64,000 nt of DNA from Leptothermofonsia sichuanensis E412. Its GTDB lineage: Bacteria > Cyanobacteriota > Cyanobacteriia > Leptolyngbyales > Leptolyngbyaceae. Position 1 is the first letter of the stretch; each line of letters begins with the position of its first letter. Of the stretch, positions 1-8,403 are shown piece after piece. Where the stretch lies: NCBI RefSeq assembly GCF_019891175.1, contig NZ_CP072600.1, positions 6,324,001-6,388,000 on the forward strand, read 5' to 3'. Both the position numbers and the translations under genes were made by a program. The notes beneath the pieces are model-generated. The model was not told the DNA's origin. It saw nothing but the letters and a program-made list of their open reading frames with translations, and ran no database searches.

Positions 1-215
1 AAAAATGAACAGGTCAAAATCCTTGTCAATTCGACCCCACAGTTTATCGGGGCTATCTTCTGGGAGTAAATAGGCTCCCCGGTGGAGATAATGAAAGATA
101 TCAGGGTTAGTCAACAGCACTTCTGATTGGCTGGTGCGAGTGGCGATCGCAGATCCTTTCCTGAGTCCTTGGTAATGTTCTAGGTTTGTTGTTTTCCTTA
201 CGAAGAACTGGTTAG

Positions 216-536
216 ATGGAGAAGTCAGTAGTTGCGGGAACTCAAGTTATGGTATTAGAACCAATTCACTGCCCTGTGTGTGATGGGATTGAGGTGATCA
301 AACACGGCACAACACCAGACGGCAAACAGCGCTACTTTTGTCAAAACTCAGGATGCCATCGGCGCACCTTTATTTTGCAATACACCTATCAAGGGTATCT
401 GCCTGAAGTCAAGCAACAAATCAGCGATATGGCAATGAATGGGAGTGGGATTCGAGACACTGCCCGTGTCCTTCACATTAGTCCAACGACGGTGATTGAG
501 GAATTAAAAAAAAAGATCGTCAACTCAAAGCCGTGA
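216..536 (+). CDS. insA: IS1 InsA, N-terminal DNA-binding protein
   Basis: The 106-residue protein has a zinc-finger-like N-terminus: CPVC at about residues 19-22, then C42 and C47 in the FCQNSGCHRRTF block. A helix-turn-helix follows (GIRDTARVLHISPTTVIEEL). This matches InsA of IS1 elements, which binds the inverted repeats. The last codons overlap insB by 4 bp and run through an A9 tract near 506-514. In IS1 a -1 slip there joins the frames to give the InsAB' transposase. Identical to the protein at 44156-44476. Confidence 0.93.
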   Translation: MEKSVVAGTQVMVLEPIHCPVCDGIEVIKHGTTPDGKQRYFCQNSGCHRRTFILQYTYQGYLPEVKQQISDMAMNGSGIRDTARVLHISPTTVIEELKKKIVNSKP

Positions 537-1000
537 ATGAACTCAAACTGGCTGAGTTGGAACCCGCTCAAAGCATCGTAAAGCTTTGCCAGGGGGAAGA
601 TACAGAGGCAGAAGCCGATGAAATGTGGAGTTTTGTCCAGTCTAAAGCCCAGCAACGTTGGTTATGGCATGCAATTGACCATCACAGTGGAAAAATATTA
701 GCTTATGTGTTGGCGACGCATCAAGATGAAGCATTCCTCCAACTCAAAGCGTTATTAGAACCGTTTGGAATTATGCAGTTTTACACAGATGGTTGGGGAA
801 CCTATGAGCGGCAGCTTGACCCAAGTCTTCATACCGTTGGCAAACAGAACACGCAGAAGATTGAGCGTAAGCATTTGACTTTACGCACGCGCTTGAAGCG
901 ATTAGCTCGCAAAACTATTTGCTTTTCTAAGTCCATTCTGATGCATGACATTGTGATTGGGCTATTTATTAACCGTTATGAGTTTGGTTTTGCTATCTAA
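533..1000 (+). CDS. insB: IS1 InsB, catalytic part of transposase
   Basis: The 155-residue frame holds the IS1 catalytic domain. EADEMWSFV and KAQQRWLWHAIDH form the first part, with the first catalytic Asp in the DEMW block. YTDGWGTYE has the second Asp, and KIERKHLTLRTRLKRLARKT has the Glu-containing signature of the IS1 DDE nuclease. It is translated as a fusion with InsA after frameshifting, so the annotated ATG overlapping the insA stop may not be used on its own. No frameshift or stop breaks the frame, so the element should be active. Identical to the protein at 44473-44940. Confidence 0.93.
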   Translation: MNELKLAELEPAQSIVKLCQGEDTEAEADEMWSFVQSKAQQRWLWHAIDHHSGKILAYVLATHQDEAFLQLKALLEPFGIMQFYTDGWGTYERQLDPSLHTVGKQNTQKIERKHLTLRTRLKRLARKTICFSKSILMHDIVIGLFINRYEFGFAI

Positions 1001-1406
1001 CCTAAAACAACAAGTCTAGAACACGACCGAGTCCTTCACTTTCGGCATAAATTTCCAATTCTGCACCGCTCAATCGAGCCACACGCGGATTATGGATCGG
1101 CTTAAATTTAGCAATGTAATCTTTTATTTGAGCTTCCTGATCCCGTGCCAATTCATTGGTTGGATACAGCCCAATCGCGGAACCTTCTCCTTGTAACAGG
1201 TGCAAATAAGCTGCCAGGCTCTTCCCATCTCCTGTCATGGCTACGTTGAATACTACATCCACGGCAGGATCGCGCAGTGCCTTCAATGTTTCCGCTTGAT
1301 GCCAGGAAAGTCTCCATCCTTCTGGTATCTGGATGCCCTCTGGAATGCCATCAACCGGAGATGAATAAACTGGCTTGAGCGTAATGGGATAGTTCGTCAT
1401 CGCCAT

Positions 1407-1485
1407 GATGTGTACGTGACTACTTGCAATACTCCCATACTATTCCCCATACTGAAGATAGTCAAGTTCAAAGTGTACGTACAAA
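1407..1485. promoter_or_regulatory. Divergent promoter region between cas3' and WYL gene with repeated TGTACGT sites
   Basis: The 79-bp spacer separates two divergent genes. It has TGTACGTG at 1411-1418 and the perfect palindrome TGTACGTACA at 1474-1483, the latter only two bases before the WYL start codon. A repeated palindromic word in a divergent spacer next to a regulator suggests its operator and autoregulation. This is inference; no binding data can be read from sequence. Confidence 0.45.
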
Positions 1486-2355
1486 ATGGGTCGTCGTGGT
1501 CAGTCCATCACACTATCAGTCTCAGAATCAGACAAAGCCCAACTTGAGGCGCTTGCCCTGGAATTTGGGATGACCTGGGGCGATCGCCCGAATATCTCCA
1601 GGCTGGTAGAAGCGATCGCCCGGCGTCAGTTAGTGATTGCCCCCAATCACGATTGGACGAAGGGGCGGGTTCAGGCACTCAACCGTGCTCGGATTGCCTT
1701 AATTGATGCAGGAGAGATTGAGCAGGCAGTGGCGATCGCTCAGTTGCTGCTTGAACGCAGCGAGATCTCCCTTCCCCTGCGAGCCGAACTGGAGCAGTTT
1801 ATTGCCAGACCTGCCCTGCCCTGGCGCATCGAGGTTGAGCGGTACATTCACCGCCAACAACCGTTTCAGTTGTCCTATCAGGATGCTGCCGAACGGGTCT
1901 GGCAATTCACAATTCGCTATGCCGAAATTGTGGTCCATGAAGACCGTCAATATCTGGACTGTTGGTGTGAAGAAACGGAGGGCAATCAGGATATCTCAGA
2001 ATTAGTACATAACTGGTGTCTGCGGATAGATCGGATTATGGATGCAGCGGTTACTCCGGTCAACGGTCAGTGGCATTCTGGATTGGCCAGTGTTGCGGTC
2101 GAAATGCATTTATTCAGGGGACTTGCCTTTGCCTATCGCAGTAAGACACCGAAGGATGAAGTGAACGAATGGCTGGCGGATTCTCCTCCCGTGCGGCGAG
2201 TGGTACGCGAGGTGTCAAGTACATTCTGGTTGATACGAGAAGTTCTGAGATATGGACAGGATTGCGAAATCATTTCCCCACAGGTTGTGCGCGATCGGGT
2301 TCAGCGGGAAGTTCAAACGCTTTACGAACGTTATTACCCACCAACTAAACCCTGA
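1486..2355 (+). CDS. WYL-domain transcriptional regulator of the type I-D CRISPR locus
   Basis: The 289-residue protein starts with a short DNA-binding segment (residues about 7-50, ITLSVSESDKAQLEALALEF then PNISRLVEAIARRQL) that looks like a ribbon-helix-helix or short HTH. A linker follows, then a WYL-type domain at about 120-205 (FQLSYQDAAERVWQFTIRYAEIV, then HEDRQYLDCWC, then WCLRIDRI). WYL proteins sense nucleotides or nucleic acids and often repress CRISPR or other defence genes; a WYL protein beside the type I-D genes of Synechocystis is a known negative regulator. The gene is intact although its neighbour is broken by IS1, so it may now lack its main target. The ATG sits directly after the TGTACGTACA palindrome. 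Confidence 0.85.
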   Translation: MGRRGQSITLSVSESDKAQLEALALEFGMTWGDRPNISRLVEAIARRQLVIAPNHDWTKGRVQALNRARIALIDAGEIEQAVAIAQLLLERSEISLPLRAELEQFIARPALPWRIEVERYIHRQQPFQLSYQDAAERVWQFTIRYAEIVVHEDRQYLDCWCEETEGNQDISELVHNWCLRIDRIMDAAVTPVNGQWHSGLASVAVEMHLFRGLAFAYRSKTPKDEVNEWLADSPPVRRVVREVSSTFWLIREVLRYGQDCEIISPQVVRDRVQREVQTLYERYYPPTKP

Positions 2356-2371
2356 CTATCCTTCTAAAGGT

Positions 2372-2487
2372 GAATGGCACTACGTAAGGGGGTTAAAGAT
2401 CTCCAACTTCTTCGAGAAGTTGGAGATCTGAGCGAAGATCTGAGCGGAGATCTGAGCGATCGCATTTGGCTTAATTCAGTGCCATTC
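2372..2487. repeat. MITE family 1, copy A (116 bp)
   Basis: The ends are inverted repeats, GAATGGCACT and AGTGCCATTC. Inside is a long hairpin built on CTCCAACTTC / GAAGTTGGAG around TTCGA, followed by several reiterations of agatctgagc. It carries no ORF. Related copies lie at 16062-16154 and 17858-17950. Copy A differs by the extra agatctgagc units, which make it longer. The rest of the 2356-2678 gap shows nothing I can name. Confidence 0.8.
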
Positions 2488-2678
2488 AATTAAAGGTTGT
2501 ATGAGGTGAAGACGTTCAATTCCTGTTCCTGTTGAGCAATATCCCTTCTACCCTCACCTGGAAGTCCCTATTCCCAGGCAATGAATGGCGCGTTAATGTT
2601 CAAATCGAGCGGCTTAAGGGGCGATCGCCTGGTAGTTGGACTATCGTAAGGACAGACGGCTAACCCTGCATCAACACT

Positions 2679-3386
2679 ATGCCTCCTCTCTTTTTTCGCC
2701 CTCCCTTAAGTACCCGGCGACACTGGCACAGTTTCCACAATGCCTGGTCAACTTACCTGGCAGATGAATTGAACCAGAGGTTGCCGGAAGGCTACTTTGC
2801 TGAACCTAATGCTCAATTTGGCATTGAGATTGATGTGGCAACGTATAGTGAACCAATTTTGGGTCATCGACCGTATCAGAATGGGGAATCCCTTGAATGG
2901 ATGCCACAATCACCAACCGCAACACTCCCGTTTCAGCCCATCAGCGAGGTCGTTGAAGTACAAATCTTCAGTGTTCAAGCAGGTCCTACACTGGTAGGAG
3001 CGATCAAATTGGTGAGTCTTGCCAATAAGGACCGCCCGACTCATCGGGATGGGTTTACCGCCAAATGTCAAACCTGCCTGCAACAGGGAATTGGGTTAAT
3101 GATTGTAGATGTGGTGACAACGCTTTCAGGGAATTTACACAATGAATTGATGCAACGCCTGAAGTTACCGATCGAACCCATGCAGGCTGAACTGTATGCG
3201 ATCGCCTATCGCGTTGCGGAAGTGCATGAAAGACCGCACCTGGAGATCTGGCAAGAATCCTTCACCGTTGGCAGTCAGCTTCCAATGCTGCCGCTTTATC
3301 TCAAAGGAGGGCTTTATCTGCCGATCAATTTGGAGAAAACTTACCATTACACCTGCATTCGACAACGGATTCCCGAATCGGTGTGA
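2679..3386 (+). CDS. DUF4058 family protein
   Basis: The 235-residue soluble protein resembles the DUF4058 family common in cyanobacteria and planctomycetes. Visible family features are the N-terminal WHSFHNAWSTYLADELNQRL block, the acidic EVVEVQIFSVQAGPTLVGAIKLVSLANKDRP core, and a C-terminal region with LPLYLKGGLYLPINLEKTYHYTC. The EVVEVQI...IKLVSLANK stretch has the look of a restriction-endonuclease-like fold (acidic residue then a Lys), but that is only an impression. No signal peptide or membrane segment is seen. It stands alone after a MITE, and its biochemical role is unknown to me. Confidence 0.75.
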   Translation: MPPLFFRPPLSTRRHWHSFHNAWSTYLADELNQRLPEGYFAEPNAQFGIEIDVATYSEPILGHRPYQNGESLEWMPQSPTATLPFQPISEVVEVQIFSVQAGPTLVGAIKLVSLANKDRPTHRDGFTAKCQTCLQQGIGLMIVDVVTTLSGNLHNELMQRLKLPIEPMQAELYAIAYRVAEVHERPHLEIWQESFTVGSQLPMLPLYLKGGLYLPINLEKTYHYTCIRQRIPESV

Positions 3387-3410
3387 TCATCCTTTTACAG
3401 GACTAACCCT

Positions 3411-4388
3411 TTACAGGTCCAGAACGGCAATGACGTCTTCTATGCTTAAACTGGAAGGTGTATTCCAGGGAGAGCCGCCAACGGTACGGCGTCCGCCCCA
3501 GGAACCGGATGTAGGATTTCTGGCTTGTTCTGCCTGGGTCAGGCGCTCGAAGATCCCCTGGGTGTAATCCAGCAACCGTTGTTTGGGATGGAGAGGGATG
3601 CTCCCCAGAGTGTACTGATTACCCCCCAATCGGTGATCGCGAATTGTAATGGCTTCTGGGCGCAGGGTGTGAGCGTGAGGCTGGATAGCGTGATAAAAGG
3701 AACGTGGATCCACTGAATGGCCAATCCCGCGTACATCACAAACCGCGATCGCTCCCTGGTTGGTTTTGATCATCTGAATCCGGTGTTCATTCGCCAGCAT
3801 CCGGGCATCGGCTTCAACCTGTTGCCAGTAATCGTCTGCTTCACCCCGTTCTCCAGGATAGGGGCGATCGCCCTGCGCGGCTGCAATTAACCACTCGGTG
3901 CCCCGCCGAAATGCCTCAGATGAATAGGCTTCCCAGTGGGCTTCTGTCCACTCCTTGCGCTCATGGGGTAAACCCAACTCGGCAGCAATACCCTCGCTGG
4001 ATTTTTTTAAGGCAGCATCAGCTTTGGCAGCAAATTCAGCATAGGAGGCCAGTTCGGGGGGAACCATGAGGTGGTCACAGTCCCAGGCGATCGCTTTCAG
4101 CCGGGCGATCGTTTCGGAGGTCAGCACTTTACGGGGCAACTGCACCCAGGCAGCGGCACAGCAGGCATCGGCATCAACCATTGTGGTGACGAAGCAGAGG
4201 GGAAGCGTGGAGAAGAGGGACGTTGGGAGGGGAATCTCATCAATCTGGATATCGGCACCACCTGGACGGTGATGGTCCCAATGCAGATCACCTGGTTTAG
4301 GGTTCCAGCCAGGTACGGTGCCATCCACCATGATGATCTGGTGGTCTGGAGGGAGGCGATCGACATTGGTCGTGACGAGATAGCGCAT
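3411..4388 (-). CDS. Conserved hypothetical protein with a DHH-like motif
   Basis: I recognise no named family in this 325-residue protein. The N-terminus (residues 1-50) has a beta-rich segment then HWDHHRPGG, with D38-H39-H40 resembling the DHH metal motif of DHH phosphoesterases, and a second acidic block TMVDADACCAAAW near residue 69. These fit a metal-binding active site, but the usual later DHH motifs were not found, so function stays open. The middle is helical and charged; the C-terminus is GSWGGRRTVGGSPW followed by a short helix. No signal peptide or membrane segment. It is convergent with the DUF4058 gene, with only 24 bp between the stops. Confidence 0.6.
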   Translation of the reverse strand: MRYLVTTNVDRLPPDHQIIMVDGTVPGWNPKPGDLHWDHHRPGGADIQIDEIPLPTSLFSTLPLCFVTTMVDADACCAAAWVQLPRKVLTSETIARLKAIAWDCDHLMVPPELASYAEFAAKADAALKKSSEGIAAELGLPHERKEWTEAHWEAYSSEAFRRGTEWLIAAAQGDRPYPGERGEADDYWQQVEADARMLANEHRIQMIKTNQGAIAVCDVRGIGHSVDPRSFYHAIQPHAHTLRPEAITIRDHRLGGNQYTLGSIPLHPKQRLLDYTQGIFERLTQAEQARNPTSGSWGGRRTVGGSPWNTPSSLSIEDVIAVLDL

Positions 4389-4828
4389 CGGGAAAGCAGG
4401 AGAAGAGAGATCCGGAGAAGAAACGGAGGGAATATTTTAAGTTTAGGGGTAAGAGGCTGAGAATTCCTTTCAGCTGATTCCTGATTAGCTCACATCCTAC
4501 CAGTTTCAATCCTCTCCCAGGGATGAGGTGGGCAATAGGAGTAATGCTGAAGTGCACTGATCAGCCCATAATCATTGGTGTTGGGCATGGCACCGATAGG
4601 TACTCAGCCTACTCCCCAAGGGATTCTGGTTGTTTAATGGCTTCAAATTCAACCCTGTTGTAGATTTCCTGAAGGGCGATCGCCCCCCCCTCAGCAATTC
4701 TCGCCAATACTCAACTATCTGTTACCAGGTTAATTCTGCTCAAAACAGACGCATCGTCCCTCAAAAGAGGATGCAAGCAGGCAGTTTCTACAAAGAGTTA
4801 CATTTCCTCCTGAAGATGGGAATACTAA
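4389..4828. other. Non-coding gap, 440 bp
   Basis: No convincing gene. A 68-codon frame at 4630-4836 lacks a ribosome binding site and a protein-like composition and overlaps the next gene. The stretch must contain promoters for the minus-strand DHH-like gene and for the kinase operon, but no clear -35/-10 pair stands out. One HIP1 site lies near 4678 beside a C8 run. Confidence 0.5.
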
Positions 4829-6544
4829 GTGAATGAGCCTAAGAGGCACAGTAACAACAACCCTGTTTCGTATAACTTCTGTCAACTAATGATCAAACCA
4901 TTGCAATTTTCAATAAATATTCTGAATACTCCTCTATCTGATGCTCTAGTTAGCTGGGGACCTAAACTCTCAACAAAATTGATTGTTCTGGTAACGATCG
5001 CTGCTGCGTCCGCGAGTGCCACAGTTATTTATAGTTTGAACCAGATGGCAGAGCGCAGCAATCAATCCCGCTTGTTATTAATTCGTGTGAAAGAGCAAGT
5101 CAGCCGACTCAATGCTTTGGAATGGGAGGGGATCTCCAAGGGTAAAATTGATGAAGACTTAACGGAAGAGCTACAAGAAAATCAGGAAAGTAGTGATGAG
5201 ATTTTGAAACGGCTTCAGCAGCTTGATAGGGTGAATAATTTGAGTTTGGAAAAGCTATTTGCCTCCTGGGAAAGCTATAGAAAGGAAATTGATCACGTGT
5301 TGAAGCTGATCGAACAAGGAAACGTGAAGGAAGCGATGAAAGTCGATGCGGATGGCATTGACGAAATCTACGATGAACTCTATGCCGAAGTTTCAAGATT
5401 AGAAGAGTTTTATGTTGAGAAAAATAGAACAACAAGACAAATTGCTGATATCGGAACGGCTTCCTCTTTAATTTTGGCTGCGGCCAGCATCAGTATTTTG
5501 TTCCATGAGTTTAGCAAAAAACTATGGGATAAAAATCAGGCTTTAGAAGTAGCCTTTCACGATCTCCAACAAGCTCAAAATCAACTCATCCAACAACAGA
5601 AAATGGCAGCTCTGGGGCAACTCATTGCTGGAGTTGCCCATGAAATTAATAATCCTTTAGGTGCTATTAAAGCATCGGCTAGTAATACTCATAAAGCCTT
5701 GTATGAGGCTCTGCTAGATCTGGAGCAATTCCATCAGCGCTTAAGTCCGGAGGAGCAAGCAAGCTTTTTCAAATTAATTACATATGCAATCAATACTCAG
5801 CCCCTTGTTATTTCTCATGAAAGTCGTACTTTGAAACGTAAAATTGCAGCCCAGCTTCAAGCCTATGGTATTGAAGAAGCTAAATATATGGCAGATCTTT
5901 TAATGGACATGGGAATTCATGAAGAATTAGAATTTCTGTTACCACTCTTAAAGAGTGAAGATCGAGAATGGGCAATTCAACTTGCCTATAACTTAACGTG
6001 TTCTTTCGCTAATAATCAAATGATCTTACGAGCAGTTGAGCGCTCTTCAAAAATTGTTTTTGCACTCAAGAGCTACGCCCGGTTTGATCAAAGTGGCAAA
6101 AAGGAATTACTCAAAGTATCCAATGGCCTGGAGAATGTGCTTGAAATTTATCATAATCAGCTCAAGCGTAACATTGAACTCATTCGTGATTATCAGGATG
6201 TGCCGGATATTTTGGGTTACCCAGATGAACTCATTCAAGTTTGGACAAATTTGATTCACAATTCTATTCAGTCTATGGAAGCTGGAGGAAAACTAAATGT
6301 AAGAGTTTGTCAACAAGGAAATGGTATTGAAGTGTGTATCGCGGATACAGGCACTGGCATTCCTGCAGAAATTCAGGAGAAAATGTTTGATGCTTTCTTT
6401 ACAACTAAACCCGCTGGAGAAGGAAGTGGGTTAGGGTTATATATCAGCAAAAAGATTGTTGATAAACATAACGGCTGTATAAAAGTAGAAAGCCGCCCTG
6501 GATATACTCAGTTTAAGGTTTGGTTACCAGTAGAAGCCACTTAA
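4829..6544 (+). CDS. Membrane-bound sensor histidine kinase
   Basis: Full length 571 residues from GTG; an ATG at 4889 (residue 21) is an alternative start, since neither has a strong ribosome site. A transmembrane helix at about 49-69 and another at about 206-225 flank a helical periplasmic domain (four-helix-bundle-like, no Cys). A coiled coil leads to the H-box ALGQLIAGVAHEINNPLGAI with His271 as phospho-acceptor. An insert of about 100 residues separates this from the catalytic domain, which has the N-box NLIHNSIQSM, DTGTGIP and GSGLGLYI. It phosphorylates a partner Asp after sensing an unknown signal. Two response regulators follow with gaps of 24 and 3 bp, so this is a three-gene signalling operon and they are its likely partners. 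Confidence 0.9.
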   Translation: MNEPKRHSNNNPVSYNFCQLMIKPLQFSINILNTPLSDALVSWGPKLSTKLIVLVTIAAASASATVIYSLNQMAERSNQSRLLLIRVKEQVSRLNALEWEGISKGKIDEDLTEELQENQESSDEILKRLQQLDRVNNLSLEKLFASWESYRKEIDHVLKLIEQGNVKEAMKVDADGIDEIYDELYAEVSRLEEFYVEKNRTTRQIADIGTASSLILAAASISILFHEFSKKLWDKNQALEVAFHDLQQAQNQLIQQQKMAALGQLIAGVAHEINNPLGAIKASASNTHKALYEALLDLEQFHQRLSPEEQASFFKLITYAINTQPLVISHESRTLKRKIAAQLQAYGIEEAKYMADLLMDMGIHEELEFLLPLLKSEDREWAIQLAYNLTCSFANNQMILRAVERSSKIVFALKSYARFDQSGKKELLKVSNGLENVLEIYHNQLKRNIELIRDYQDVPDILGYPDELIQVWTNLIHNSIQSMEAGGKLNVRVCQQGNGIEVCIADTGTGIPAEIQEKMFDAFFTTKPAGEGSGLGLYISKKIVDKHNGCIKVESRPGYTQFKVWLPVEAT

Positions 6545-6568
6545 AAGTCGCTCAGGAGAAAATCAATC

Positions 6569-6961
6569 ATGTCTGATGCTGCGATCCTTTGTGTCGATGA
6601 TGAGTCTGTAGTACTCATGGCTTTGAAAACACAACTCCAGCGACTATTTGGTCGTCGCTATGTGTATGAGATGGCCTGTAGTGCGGAGGAAGCCTGGACA
6701 GTCATCAATGAGTTAGAAGAGGAAAAAGTCAAGATTCTGATTATTGTCTCTGATTGGCTAATGCCTAATGTCAAAGGAGATGAATTTTTGATGCAAGTTC
6801 ACCAACGCTTTCCTGAAATTATTACTGTGATGATTACTGGGCAGGCTGATGAAGCGGCGATCCAGCGCGCAAGGCAAGAGGCTAATTTATATGCTTGCCT
6901 CCATAAGCCCTGGACCGAAGAGGATTTGCAACAAGTAATTAGTACGGCTTTGAATTCATAA
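6569..6961 (+). CDS. Single-domain response regulator
   Basis: The 130 residues form one receiver domain: the acidic pair D10-D11, the phospho-acceptor D62 in SDWLMPN, Thr90 in VMITGQAD, and Lys113 in LHKPW. No output domain is present, so it acts as a phosphate relay or by protein contact, as CheY-like proteins do. The TGQAD and KPW signatures are shared with the receiver domain of the next gene, which suggests both are targets of the upstream kinase. A ribosome site (caggag) lies 11-16 bases upstream of the ATG. The next gene begins 3 bp after the stop. Confidence 0.9.
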   Translation: MSDAAILCVDDESVVLMALKTQLQRLFGRRYVYEMACSAEEAWTVINELEEEKVKILIIVSDWLMPNVKGDEFLMQVHQRFPEIITVMITGQADEAAIQRARQEANLYACLHKPWTEEDLQQVISTALNS

Positions 6962-6964
6962 ACA

Positions 6965-8329
6965 ATGCGATCATCTATTATTTGCGTTGATGATGAGTGG
7001 CCTATTCTCAAAAGTCTGGGAGAACAACTCAAACGTAATTTTGGTAAGAATTATGATGTTGAGCTTGCTAACAGCGGAGATGAGGCTATTTTACTTTGTG
7101 CAGAGATAAGTGCGGCAAGCCATGATATTCCTCTTATCATTTCTGACCATAGAATGTCAGGGATGGGAGGAGATGCTTTGTTGATTCAACTGCATACACT
7201 TTATCCCAAGACGCTGAAAATTATGTTGACAGGTCAGGCTGATGCGGACTCTGTTGGCAATGTTGTTAATCAAGCAGCTTTATATCGTTACATTCGCAAG
7301 CCTTGGGATGAAACAGATCTGATTTTGACGGTTACGGAAGCTTTACGTCGGTTTCAACAAGAACAGCAGTTGGCTGAACAAAAACAGCAGTTGGCTGAGC
7401 AAAATAAATTGCTTAAGCAAATGAACACGAAGTTGAAAAGCTCTTTGTCATTACTTTTGGCAGCTTTAGATGCGACGGCTGATGGCATTCTGGCGCTAGA
7501 TAATTCTGGAAAGGTCATTAGCTTTAATCGAAAATTTACGCATATCTGGGGTATTTCTGAGTCAGATCTCATAATTTATGAGGAAAATTTAATCAATTTT
7601 GTCTTGCATCAACTGACTGAATCGGATGCTGCCCGTTTTCAGGAACTGCTGAAACAAGCTAATATCGAGAAGCATGAGTTCTTGAACTTGAAAAATGGTT
7701 GTGTGATTGAATATTATTTACGACCTCAATATCTAGAAGGTAGAGCTGTTGGCAGAGTTTTGAGTTGCCGGGATGTAACACAGGAAAAGCAAAGGGAAGC
7801 TGTCATTCAACATCAAGCGTTGCATGATGCTCTCACAAATCTTCCAAATCGTACTTTATTTAGCCAAAAACTCGCTGCTTTGCTCGATGTTGGTGGTTCA
7901 CAGCTTTTTGCTGTGATGTTTCTAGACTTAGATCGGTTCAAAGAAGTAAACGATACATTGGGACATGTAATTGGCGATCGCCTGTTGCAGGATGTCGTTC
8001 AGCGTTTTACGGGTTGCCTCAGGAAAGAAGATATGCTTGCTCGTTGGGGTGGAGATGAGTTTGTTTTACTTCTATCTCAGGTAAATTGTCGAGAAGATAT
8101 CGGTGAAATTGCCCGCAGGTTGATCAAATCTCTTCAGACGGAGTTTTTTGTAGAGGGCTTTCGCTTGAAGGTATCCGTTAGTGTTGGAATCGCTATCTAT
8201 CCTCAGGACGGTTTTCATGGCCGTGAACTGCTGCAAAATGCGGATGCTGCTTTATACCAGGCGAAGAAGGAGGGGCGTAATACTTATCGGTACTATAAGC
8301 CAAGTCCCATGCCAGAGCAACTTGACTGA
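6965..8329 (+). CDS. Response regulator with REC, PAS and GGDEF domains (diguanylate cyclase)
   Basis: Domains in order over 454 residues: receiver domain 1-125 with D61 in SDHRMSGMGGD and K112 in RKPW; a Gln-rich coiled coil 130-160 with the repeat QQLAEQ; a PAS domain about 163-275; and a GGDEF domain about 283-445. The active-site motif is GGDEF at 362-366. The product-inhibition site RxxD is present as R353-K-E-D356, exactly five residues before GGDEF. It should make cyclic di-GMP when phosphorylated, with feedback inhibition. No EAL domain follows. As the last gene of the kinase operon it is probably the output of the pathway. Confidence 0.9.
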   Translation: MRSSIICVDDEWPILKSLGEQLKRNFGKNYDVELANSGDEAILLCAEISAASHDIPLIISDHRMSGMGGDALLIQLHTLYPKTLKIMLTGQADADSVGNVVNQAALYRYIRKPWDETDLILTVTEALRRFQQEQQLAEQKQQLAEQNKLLKQMNTKLKSSLSLLLAALDATADGILALDNSGKVISFNRKFTHIWGISESDLIIYEENLINFVLHQLTESDAARFQELLKQANIEKHEFLNLKNGCVIEYYLRPQYLEGRAVGRVLSCRDVTQEKQREAVIQHQALHDALTNLPNRTLFSQKLAALLDVGGSQLFAVMFLDLDRFKEVNDTLGHVIGDRLLQDVVQRFTGCLRKEDMLARWGGDEFVLLLSQVNCREDIGEIARRLIKSLQTEFFVEGFRLKVSVSVGIAIYPQDGFHGRELLQNADAALYQAKKEGRNTYRYYKPSPMPEQLD

Positions 8330-8403
8330 GTTCATGTTAATGATTTTTGTGAACACAGATAAACTCTGCCCTGCACAACAATACCCCTTCCTCCTTTCTG
8401 CCC

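Larger units (their letters stand above)
171..1028 (+). mobile_element. IS1-family insertion sequence, copy 1 (complete)
   Basis: The 858-bp element has imperfect terminal inverted repeats: ggtaatgttctaggtttg on the left against ggtcgtgttctagacttg read inward from the right. It is flanked by an 8-bp direct repeat GAGTCCTT at 163-170 and 1029-1036, the target duplication expected of IS1. It carries overlapping insA and insB frames with an A-tract between them for frameshifting. Positions 181-1028 match 44121-44968 over the same 848 bp and the encoded proteins are identical, so transposition was recent. It sits inside the Cas3' helicase gene. Confidence 0.95.
1..1406 (-). pseudogene. cas3: Type I-D CRISPR Cas3' helicase gene, interrupted by IS1 and cut by the window edge
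   Basis: Reading leftward from 1406, the first 126 or so codons encode a DExD/H helicase N-terminus: a SWHQAETL Q-motif-like block, then MTGDGKS as Walker A (motif I), then YPTNELARDQE. The frame runs up to the IS1 end at 1028 with AESEGL. It resumes exactly at 170 after the 8-bp duplication is removed, giving RKGSAIATRTSQSEVLLTNP, then HYLHRGAYL, and ends at the window edge in DFDLFIF, just where a DEFH Walker B would follow. This order is what I know of the Cas3' helicase of type I-D systems; the HD nuclease is carried on another subunit in that subtype. The insertion should abolish the helicase and therefore interference, though adaptation genes outside the window may survive. A WYL regulator is divergent from it, as in other type I-D loci. 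Assignment to I-D is by remembered resemblance and context. Confidence 0.85.

Noticed and set aside
1-2700. CRISPR array next to the Cas3' gene
   Set aside because: No regularly spaced direct repeats of 25-40 bp were seen in the window; any array must lie upstream of position 1.
4630-4836. 68-codon ORF upstream of the histidine kinase
   Set aside because: No ribosome site, unusual composition, and it overlaps the kinase start.
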